In this document: positions 7,105 through 13,305 of the stretch, in pieces
Position numbering within the stretch: position 1 is the stretch's first letter
How the letters are laid out: the number at the start of each line of letters is the position of its first letter
Assembly (NCBI GenBank): GCA_013812465.1
Contig: JACCTK010000076.1
Coordinates: 1-13,305, forward strand
Direction of reading: 5' to 3'
DNA length: 13,305 nucleotides
Origin: Actinomycetota bacterium
Lineage (GTDB): Bacteria; Actinomycetota; Thermoleophilia; Gaiellales; Gaiellaceae
Position numbers and translations under genes: made by a program
Notes under the pieces: model-generated
What the model was told of the DNA's origin: nothing
The model's database searches: none
Seen by the model: the letters and a program-made list of their open reading frames with translations, nothing else

Positions 7105-7881
7105 TTGGATGAGCGCGTTGCCATCGTCACTGGCGCCGGTTCCGGGATCGGAGCTGCCACCGCGCGGCTTCTCGCCTTCCAGGGGCTCAAGGTCGCGCTC
7201 GTGGGACGACGGCGGGAGCGGCTTGCAGCGGTTCATGGCGAGATCGACACCGCCGGCGGCGCTGCACTCACCATTCCGGCTGACCTGGCGCTAAAGACGA
7301 CGCCCGCCGAGGTGGTCGACGCGGTGCTCGACCAGACGGGGCGAGTCGACGTGATCGTCAACAATGCTGCGAGTCTTGCGCTGAAGTCGATCGGCGAGTT
7401 CACAGTCGACGATTTCGACGACCTCGTTGCCGTCAACGTGCGCGCTCCGTACTTCTTAGTCAAGGCAGCTCTACCGTCGCTTCGCGCATCGCCTGCTCCC
7501 GTCGTCGTCAACGTCTCGTCGGCGGCGGCGGCCATGTATCGGGGTCGGCAGACCGTTTACGGCCTGACGAAGGCTGCGCTCGAGCACATGACGATGAACA
7601 TGGCCGCAGAGCTGGCCTCCGACCGCATACGTGTCGTATGCGTGCGTCCCGGCCCAGTCGCCACGGAGATTCACACCCGCGCACTCGCGGATCCGAGCGT
7701 TCGGCTGCAGGAGCTGGGCGCATCCGTGCCTCTCGGCAGAGTCGGTCAACCCGAGGAGATCGCACGATGGATCTGGCACCTCGTCGACCGGGGCGCCGAA
7801 TGGGTTACGGGTGCCATCCTGACGATTGATGGGGGCAGAGTGCTTGGCCCGCCCGAGGCTCCGGCGCCCGGAGAGCCGTAG
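7105..7881 (+). CDS. Classical short-chain dehydrogenase/reductase (SDR)
   Basis: This is a 258-residue NAD(P)-dependent oxidoreductase of the classical SDR family. It has cofactor motif TGAGSGIG (9-16), NNAA at 86-89, the structural Asn111, and the catalytic Ser139, Tyr152 and Lys156 (YGLTK). The C-terminal RPGPVATEIH and LTIDGG segments are standard. Arg35-37 after the second strand hints at NADP(H). TTG at 7105 is the only in-frame start between the upstream stop (TGA at 7066) and the conserved first strand (VAIVTG). No Shine-Dalgarno precedes it. A TACTAT or TATCGT patch at 7088-7096 could drive a nearly leaderless transcript. It probably oxidises or reduces a hydroxyl of the sugar-derived substrate handled by the neighbours. 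The exact step is unknown. Confidence 0.93.
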   Translation: MDERVAIVTGAGSGIGAATARLLAFQGLKVALVGRRRERLAAVHGEIDTAGGAALTIPADLALKTTPAEVVDAVLDQTGRVDVIVNNAASLALKSIGEFTVDDFDDLVAVNVRAPYFLVKAALPSLRASPAPVVVNVSSAAAAMYRGRQTVYGLTKAALEHMTMNMAAELASDRIRVVCVRPGPVATEIHTRALADPSVRLQELGASVPLGRVGQPEEIARWIWHLVDRGAEWVTGAILTIDGGRVLGPPEAPAPGEP

Positions 7882-7973
7882 CGTGCCGCTCGACCCGCAC
7901 GCGGCGGACAGCCTCTATTCCACGAGATCCCGTCGTGCCGCCGAGCGCGACGCCTACCCACGGGAGTGACCGC

Positions 7974-9941
7974 ATGAAAATCGACGCCGCACGTCTTGCC
8001 CTCCTCCACGGCACCACAGAAGCACCGCCCGCGATGCGGCCCCTGCGCGCGGGTCCGATCACGGCTCTCCTCGACGGTATCGATCTCAGGTACCTCCGGA
8101 TCGGTCGCACCGAGCTCGTTCGTCGCGTCTACGCGGCCGTGCGCGATCGCAACTGGAAGACGATTCCCGCAGTCGTCTCTGATCTGGAGGTCGAGGATCG
8201 CGGAGACTCCTTCGAGGTTCGCTTCACGGCGCGGCATACGAGTCACGACATCGACTTCTCGTGGCGTGGCGCAGCCAGGGGCGACCGGAACGGACGAATC
8301 GTGTACTCGTTCGACGGTCGCGCCGAGCGCGACGTGCAGTACAACCGCATCGGCATCTGCGTCCATCACCCTTGGCGCGAGACGAAGGGGGCTCCCTTCC
8401 GCGCACGCGCGTCCGGCGCAGAGATCGGCGGTGTGTTCCCCGACCTCATCGGGCCACAGGCATTCGAGAACGGCGCGTTCCATCCGCTGTTCCCCGCTTT
8501 TGACCGGTTGGAGGTGTCCCTGCCGGAGAGCGGCTCGCTCGTATTCGAGCTCGAGGGTGACCTGTGGGAGACCGAGGATCACCGCAACTGGACGGACGCC
8601 AACTTCAAGACGTACTCGACACCGGTGGCCCTGGGGACTCCGTTCGGTCTCCGCTCCGGGGAGCCGCTGACCCAGCGGATGACTCTCACCGCACGCGACC
8701 TGACCGTCAGGGAACGACAGGAAGGCCCAATCCGGCTCTCCATCGGCTCACCGACCGGGGGGAGCGTCCCGGCAGTCGGTCTCTGCGCAGATGCCGACGG
8801 TCACGCCCTGAGTGACCGAGAGGCTGCCTTGCTCTCCGTGCTCGCACCCGCTCATCTACGCGTAGAAACGCACCTCGACCGCGACGATTGGCGGAGGGTG
8901 CTCGCCGCGGGGCAGGAGTCGGCGCGCCGAGTCGGGGCGCATCTCGAGGTCTTCCTGCACCTCGGAGTCGACAACGCCGGCCTCCTCGCCTCTTTGAGCG
9001 AAGCCCTGGCGAGTGGGCCGACTGTCGACCGCGTGCTGGTGGTACCTGCGGACGCCAGGACCGGCACGCCGACCGAAACGACGCCACCCGAGCTCGTCGA
9101 CCTCGTGCGGGACCACCTGGCCCCCGGCCTCCCCGGCGTACAGATCGGTGGTGGAACCGAGATGTACTTGACCGAGGTCAATCGCACGCGGCCGCAGCCG
9201 GGAACCTGGGACTTCGTCTGTTTCTCGATCACGCCTCAGATCCATGCCTTCACCGACGTGGACATCGTCGAGAATCTCGATGCCCAGGCGGAGAACGTCC
9301 GGAGTGCCCATGCGCTTGCCGCCGGCAAGCCGATCGTCATCTCGCCGATCACCTTGCGCCCACGCGTCAACTTCCACGCGTCAGGCCCCGAGCCGGAAGA
9401 TCCGGAAGCGCTTCCCTCGTCCGTCGACATCCGCCAGCCCTCGCTTCTCGGCGCCGCCTGGACGGCCGGAAGTCTCAAGTACGTCGCCGAGGCCGGTGTG
9501 TCGTCGGTGACCTACTTCGAGCTGACCGGCTGGCGGGGTCTGATCGAGCGCGCGCCTGGTGAGAGGTCGACCCATGATGACTTCCACTCTGGCCCAGGTC
9601 AGGTGTTCCCACTCTTTCATCCGCTCGCGGATGTCATCGGATGGCACGGTGCGGAGGTGCTCGAGGTGATGTCCGACGATCCGCTCGTCGCAGTGGCGCT
9701 CGCGGTCAAGGATCAGGATGCGACGCGGTTGCTCGTGGCGAATCTCACAGCGGCGGAGGTGGACGCAGTGGTGGGGCCCTTGGAAGGCCAGGTGTCTCTC
9801 CGGCGCTTGAGGGAGGCGACCCTGCCGGCCGCCGCGGACGATGCGACAGTGTTCCGCGAGACGGTCGAGCAGACGGAGCTCGCCGGCGAGCTGGCGCTGA
9901 GCCTCACCCCCTACGAGGTCGTCACGATCGAGACGCGCTGA
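7974..9941 (+). CDS. D-apionate lactonase (ApnL)-like protein
   Basis: This 655-residue protein has three parts: an N-terminal beta-rich domain (about 1-260), a TIM-barrel-like domain (about 260-560) and a short C-terminal beta domain (about 565-655). The match to the ApnL family rests on recalled family segments: VRDRNWKTIP near the start, the RNWTDANFKTY block at 204-214, GGGTE at 392-396, SPITLRPR at 457-464 and YFELTGWRG at 514-522. ApnL hydrolyses D-apionolactone to D-apionate in apiose catabolism. The other named enzymes of that pathway (ApnO, Oia proteins) are not in this window, so the true substrate may be another sugar lactone. Glu396 and Glu516 are candidate catalytic residues by position in the barrel, which is inference. 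The ATG at 7974 has GGGAG (7962-7966) at 7 nt. A GTG frame opening at 7935 is less likely. Confidence 0.85.
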   Translation: MKIDAARLALLHGTTEAPPAMRPLRAGPITALLDGIDLRYLRIGRTELVRRVYAAVRDRNWKTIPAVVSDLEVEDRGDSFEVRFTARHTSHDIDFSWRGAARGDRNGRIVYSFDGRAERDVQYNRIGICVHHPWRETKGAPFRARASGAEIGGVFPDLIGPQAFENGAFHPLFPAFDRLEVSLPESGSLVFELEGDLWETEDHRNWTDANFKTYSTPVALGTPFGLRSGEPLTQRMTLTARDLTVRERQEGPIRLSIGSPTGGSVPAVGLCADADGHALSDREAALLSVLAPAHLRVETHLDRDDWRRVLAAGQESARRVGAHLEVFLHLGVDNAGLLASLSEALASGPTVDRVLVVPADARTGTPTETTPPELVDLVRDHLAPGLPGVQIGGGTEMYLTEVNRTRPQPGTWDFVCFSITPQIHAFTDVDIVENLDAQAENVRSAHALAAGKPIVISPITLRPRVNFHASGPEPEDPEALPSSVDIRQPSLLGAAWTAGSLKYVAEAGVSSVTYFELTGWRGLIERAPGERSTHDDFHSGPGQVFPLFHPLADVIGWHGAEVLEVMSDDPLVAVALAVKDQDATRLLVANLTAAEVDAVVGPLEGQVSLRRLREATLPAAADDATVFRETVEQTELAGELALSLTPYEVVTIETR

Positions 9942-11421
9942 TCCCTAGCGGGTCGTCGATCCAGGGGAACGCCTGCGTGTCGAACCGCGTGTACGGGATC
10001 GCGCGCGGATCACTCGGGAGCGCGCCGTTCGCGTCCACGTAGATCACCTCGCGTGCGATCGCGTCATAGGCCGCCCGGAAATGGTTGGCCGACTTGAGGA
10101 CGAGCAACCGCTTCTTACGCGGGTCTACCCCGAACGCAGTGAAGAGCTCGAGCCCGAAGGCCTGATCCCGGAGGCTCACGACGATCACGTCGATACCCTC
10201 GACATGGAGACAGGCGGCGTCGCCCAGGGGCATCTCGGCGTACCCGTCGAGCTGAGGCCAGCGTTGGAAGAGGTCGCGGACGAGGCCCTTCACCCTGACC
10301 GTAAGATCGAGCGGATCTCCCGAGTCGGGCCCCATCTTCCCCCCGAGCCGGAGCGTGAGCATTGCTCCCGTCTCGGCGGCGAAGGCGAGCTGCACCGTGA
10401 CCGGGTCCCAGACCGGGCCCACCCCGACGTCGGCCACACCGCGCTCGAGCAGCTCTCGCAATATGAACGTCGAGTCGCTCGGCGCCCCGCCCCCCGCGTT
10501 GTCTGCGATGTCGGCGAGTACGACGGGTCTTCCCGAGCTCGTGTACGAGAGGGCCTTGTCGAGGCCTTCTCGCAGCGGCAGCGGTCTGAGCGCTGCCTCG
10601 GCTCGAATCGCGTAGAGCTCTTTACCGACGTGCTCGGCAATCTGCACCGCGCGCACGGGATCGCCGTCGGTGATGACGAGAGAGCGCGCGCCTGTGCCGG
10701 GAGCGTCGAGATACGGGAATCCATGCGCGAGAGACGCGGCGAGTACGCCGTGCTCGCGCTCCGCGCCGTGGAGGATGCTGTCGACGAAGCTCCGCATCGG
10801 CTCGCGCACGGTCGGATAGAGCCCGACCATGCGACAGTCGAAGGAGGCCATCGTGGGAGTCACCCGACCCTCTACCGCGTCGACGACGATCTCGGCCAGC
10901 TTCCGGGCGCACTGCTCGACGTCCACGTGCGGGTACTCCTTCACCACCACTACGGCGTCGGCGGCATCGAGCAGTTCCTGCGGTAGATCGCAGTGGAGGT
11001 CGAGGAGCACGCCGATCCGCACGCTGTCGCCGACGAGCCTGCGCACTCGCACGACGATGTCCGACTCGCAGTCGTCGATTCCTTCGCACACCATCGCGCC
11101 GTGCAGCGTGAGCAGCACGCCGTCGACGGGCAGCACAGCTTCGAGCTCGGCGAGTAGCTCGTCTCGCAGCCGCTCGTACACCGGCCGCGGCGGTGGCCCG
11201 GCTGGGATCGCGAAGGAGTACGACCCGAGCACGAGGTCGACGTTGCGAGCGTCGGCCACCCCGGCGTACGAGCGGAAGCTGCGACCGAAGAAGATCGTGT
11301 CGCGTACCTCCTGTGGGTCGGCGCCGGCCGCGGTCCGGAAGTCGCTGTATCCGGTCGGGATCGGGGAGAAGCTATTCGTCTCGGTTGCGAGCCCTCCGGC
11401 GAAGAGGCGGACGCGGGCCAT
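9922..11421 (-). CDS. M81-family (MlrC-type) metallopeptidase-like protein
   Basis: This 499-residue protein matches the MlrC family in length and layout: an N-terminal M81 domain (ARVRLFAGGLATETNSFSP) followed by the MlrC C-terminal domain (LADIADNAGGGAPSDSTFIL, LRDQAFGLELF, VLKSANHFRAAY). The likely zinc ligands are Asp141, His143 (DLHCD) and His165 (KEYPHVD). MlrC was described as a linearised-microcystin peptidase. Most family members occur beside ABC importers in soil bacteria and have no known substrate, so peptidase activity should not be assumed. The start is ATG at 11421, preceded by AGGGTGAG at about 5 nt. GTG at 11430 is the alternative. The gene lies 18 nt after the SDR stop, so the two form an operon. 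Its 3' end overlaps the convergent ApnL-like gene by 20 nt. Confidence 0.94.
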   Translation of the reverse strand: MARVRLFAGGLATETNSFSPIPTGYSDFRTAAGADPQEVRDTIFFGRSFRSYAGVADARNVDLVLGSYSFAIPAGPPPRPVYERLRDELLAELEAVLPVDGVLLTLHGAMVCEGIDDCESDIVVRVRRLVGDSVRIGVLLDLHCDLPQELLDAADAVVVVKEYPHVDVEQCARKLAEIVVDAVEGRVTPTMASFDCRMVGLYPTVREPMRSFVDSILHGAEREHGVLAASLAHGFPYLDAPGTGARSLVITDGDPVRAVQIAEHVGKELYAIRAEAALRPLPLREGLDKALSYTSSGRPVVLADIADNAGGGAPSDSTFILRELLERGVADVGVGPVWDPVTVQLAFAAETGAMLTLRLGGKMGPDSGDPLDLTVRVKGLVRDLFQRWPQLDGYAEMPLGDAACLHVEGIDVIVVSLRDQAFGLELFTAFGVDPRKKRLLVLKSANHFRAAYDAIAREVIYVDANGALPSDPRAIPYTRFDTQAFPWIDDPLGISASRS

Positions 11422-11439
11422 CCGTCTCACCCTGCTTCG

Positions 11440-12507
11440 CTAGCTTGTTGCGGCCAGGAACGCGCCGTAGTGCTCCGCATACTGGGCGATCCCGTCGCGG
11501 ATCGACCCGTACGCGGGCTCCCATCCGAGCTGGGCGCGCGCGTTCTCGATCGAGAGCTGCCCGCGGAGCGCGACAACCGACTCCTCGCCCTCGGACAGCT
11601 CGTCGCCGATGGAGACGTCGGAGCCCGGGACGAGCTCGCGAACCAGTGCCGCGACCTCCGAGGTCGTTACCAGCGGTCGTCCGGTCGCGCCGTAGAAGAT
11701 GCGGTCCGCGTCGTCGGGAGCGCCGAGCACGGCAACCACGAGACTGGCAATGTCCCGAGCGTGCGTGTAGTCCCGGGGGTGCGCGCCACCGAACTCGATG
11801 TGCAGCGGCTCACCGCGAACCGCGCCTTCGACCATCGCCTTGATTGGGCCAACCCAGATGTTCATGCCGAGACCGTAGACCGCAGATGGACGAATCGTTC
11901 GAAAATCGACACTGAGCGCCTGGTGGTAGGCGTAGCAGAGAAGCTCCGAAGCGGCCTTGGCGGAGCCGTAGAAATCGGTGCCCGGCCCCTTCGAGGCCAT
12001 CAGCACCGGGTGATTCGTGTCGATCGGCTCGTACTCGACGCTCGGAAGGACGCCGATCGACGAGAAGTTCACGATCCGGTCGACGTCGAACGCGAGCGCC
12101 GCCTCCAGAATGTTGACTGTTCCGAGCACGTTCACCTGGATCCCGGTCGTTCGGTTTACGGCGAGGTACCCGGGGTCGATGATCATCCCCATGTGCACGA
12201 TCTCGTTCGGGCGATGCGTCCGAACGACGTCCGACATCCTCGCCGTATCGGAGACCGAACCAATCTCGAGCGGCACGCGGTCGAGGTCATCGCGGAGGAT
12301 GAACGCACCCTCAGGGGAAAACCCGCGCACGTCGAGCGCGACCACCTGACGACCGCTGTCGAGCAGCGCGCGAACGACGTGGGGGCCGATGAAGCCGGTC
12401 GCGCCCGTCACGACCGTCGTCGACTCGGACGGAGGCCGGCGCTCGCCGCGGTGGCCGGTGTCCACCGTACGCCGCGCGAACCCTTGCTCGAATCGGTCGT
12501 CGGCCAC
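11440..12507 (-). CDS. Extended short-chain dehydrogenase, paralog of the 5131 gene
   Basis: This 355-residue NAD-dependent epimerase/dehydratase-family protein has GATGFIG at 35-41, Ser149/Ser150 (NFSSIG), and Tyr180 and Lys184 (YGSAK). Its C-terminal half mirrors the SDR at 5131: FRTIRPSAVYGLGM, PRDYTHARDIASL, and RGQLSIENARAQLGWEP. The first ~30 residues are polar and Arg-rich with no counterpart in the paralog. They could mean that the real start is further in, but GTG at 12507 has a strong GGAGG (12514-12518) at 6 nt, so I keep it. It is the first gene of a two-gene operon with the M81 protein. It diverges from the second ApnL-like gene with 84 nt between the starts. A sugar dehydrogenase or epimerase role is inferred. 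The substrate is unknown. Confidence 0.94.
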   Translation of the reverse strand: MADDRFEQGFARRTVDTGHRGERRPPSESTTVVTGATGFIGPHVVRALLDSGRQVVALDVRGFSPEGAFILRDDLDRVPLEIGSVSDTARMSDVVRTHRPNEIVHMGMIIDPGYLAVNRTTGIQVNVLGTVNILEAALAFDVDRIVNFSSIGVLPSVEYEPIDTNHPVLMASKGPGTDFYGSAKAASELLCYAYHQALSVDFRTIRPSAVYGLGMNIWVGPIKAMVEGAVRGEPLHIEFGGAHPRDYTHARDIASLVVAVLGAPDDADRIFYGATGRPLVTTSEVAALVRELVPGSDVSIGDELSEGEESVVALRGQLSIENARAQLGWEPAYGSIRDGIAQYAEHYGAFLAATS

Positions 12508-12579
12508 GGCTGTCCTCCGGTCGGGTGTTGCGGTGGGGGCCGGCGAGCCAGCCTCTACGATGCCTGGAGTCTAAGGGGT

Positions 12580-12591
12580 ACGGCATGCCAT
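12580..12591. promoter_or_regulatory. Candidate operator ACGGCATGCCAT, variant of the site at 5004-5015
   Basis: This 12-mer matches ATGGCACGCCAT at 10 of 12 bases and keeps the inverted arms (CGGC/GCCA flanking AT) with a single arm mismatch. It sits between the divergent SDR and ApnL-like genes and abuts the ATG at 12592. No clear -10/-35 pair is seen with it. Confidence 0.35.
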
Positions 12592-13305
12592 ATGATTGAA
12601 AGGAACCGGCGGCGCAGCACGTCGCCGCACCAGACAGTCGTCGTCGAGGTCGGCGGCACGCTCGGCTTCGACCTACCCAGGGTCGGCCTCGGCATGGCGA
12701 GCCACGGTGAGGCGCTGTCGGAGCGCGAGACGGACCTGATCACCGCGCTCCGTCCCTCGCACTTGCGCGCCGACCTCCACCTGGCCACCGCTGGCTGGCG
12801 CTCGATGCTCGATCATGGCGCCGAGACCTCGAGATCGACAGCGACCGGTCTCGAGCTCGCGCTCTTCCTCGGATCCGATCCGAAGGCCGAGCTCGAAGCC
12901 CTCGCGGCGGCCCTCCCGCTGGCGCAGGCTCGGATCGTCCGGGTCCTCGTGCTCCAGGACGGTCGGCCTGTGGTCGACCCGAGCGTCGTGCGCATGGCGA
13001 AGGGCTCCCTCGCAGCTCCCGCTCCTGAAGCGCTGTTTGCCGGCGGAACGGACGGCGCGCTTTAAACGGCGACCCGCCAGCGGGTGACGACCTCGACGCG
13101 GTTGTCTACTCGATTTGCGCGACGGCGCATGCCGACGATGGCTCCTCGGTCATGGAGACGGCGAGCGCGCACGGCGAAACGGTGCGATCTGCTCAGGCGC
13201 TGTGCGCCGGCCTGCCCGTCGTCGTCAGCCCGGTGACGATTCGCCCACGCGACCGGCGGTTCCGCCCGCGCGACGGTGTCTCGGGATCCTCGTACGAGGT
13301 GGATC
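12592..13305 (+). pseudogene. ApnL-like TIM-barrel protein, N-terminally short, frameshifted, 3' truncated by window
   Basis: From ATG at 12592 the frame runs 157 residues to TAA at 13063-13065. The product aligns with the barrel part of the ApnL-like protein at 7974: LPRVGLGMASHGEALSERE corresponds to VPAVGLCADADGHALSDRE, and LFAGGTDGAL to the GGGTEMYL region. Homology then resumes in the frame starting one base earlier and stays open to 13305: DDLDAVVYSICATAHADD, VRSAQALCAGLPVVVSPVT and IRPR, matching FVCFSITPQIHAF, VRSAHALAAGKPIVISPIT and LRPR. A 1-nt (or 1+3n) deletion near 13050-13075 best explains this, since the region is about four residues shorter than the paralog. The ~260-residue N-terminal domain is absent. 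AAGGGG lies 13 nt before the ATG, a poor distance. A sequencing or assembly error is the alternative to a true pseudogene. Confidence 0.75.

Noticed and set aside
11470..12591. + strand frame that runs continuously into the second ApnL-like gene
   Set aside because: The part before 12592 is antisense to the SDR at 11440-12507 and has no homology to the missing N-terminal domain, so the gene was started at ATG 12592.
13061..13067. TTTAAAC heptamer at the frameshift, resembling a -1 ribosomal slippery site
   Set aside because: A slippery site must be read T TTA AAC before slipping. The upstream frame reads CTT TAA here, so the register is wrong and the heptamer cannot join the two homologous frames.

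Overview
The window is high-GC DNA with no RNA gene, mobile element or CRISPR array that I can see. It carries leaderless-like and GTG/TTG starts, a Tat/lipobox solute-binding protein and an MlrC-type protein. Together these suggest a soil-type actinobacterium (Thermoleophilia or a relative) or a similar high-GC lineage. The taxonomy is inference only. The content is a carbohydrate or organic-acid uptake and catabolism locus of accessory type, with no core housekeeping gene.

Left part (1-5130). The 3' end of a cupin gene on + (1-348) meets a minus-strand operon that reads right to left. The operon encodes a Tat-dependent lipoprotein solute-binding protein (3751-4911), two PotB/PotC-type permeases (2854-3717 and 2044-2850), a PotA-type ATPase (887-2047), a possible 55-residue protein (702-869) and a second small cupin (374-733). 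The genes are tightly packed, including an ATGA stop/start overlap. A good sigma-70-like promoter (TTGACG, 16 nt, TATGAT) lies at 5014-5041. It is overlapped by a palindrome, ATGGCACGCCAT, that looks like an operator.

Middle part (5131-9941, +). A co-directional set encodes an extended SDR (NAD-dependent epimerase/dehydratase type), an UlaG-like metallo-beta-lactamase-fold hydrolase, a classical SDR and a 655-residue protein that I recognise as D-apionate lactonase (ApnL)-like. Dehydrogenases next to two lactonase-type enzymes suggest non-phosphorylative oxidation of a sugar to a lactone and then to an acid, fed by the ABC importer. The substrate is not known.

Right part (9922-13305). On minus, an extended SDR paralogous to the first (11440-12507) is followed by an M81/MlrC-family protein (9922-11421), which runs tail-to-tail into the ApnL-like gene with a 20-nt overlap. 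Diverging from the SDR on + is a second ApnL-like gene (12592 to the window edge). It lacks the N-terminal domain and is broken by a frameshift near 13060. A variant of the same palindrome (ACGGCATGCCAT, 12580-12591) lies in this divergent region. The locus thus holds two copies of an 'extended SDR + ApnL-like' pair, each associated with the same candidate operator, which may indicate a shared regulator.
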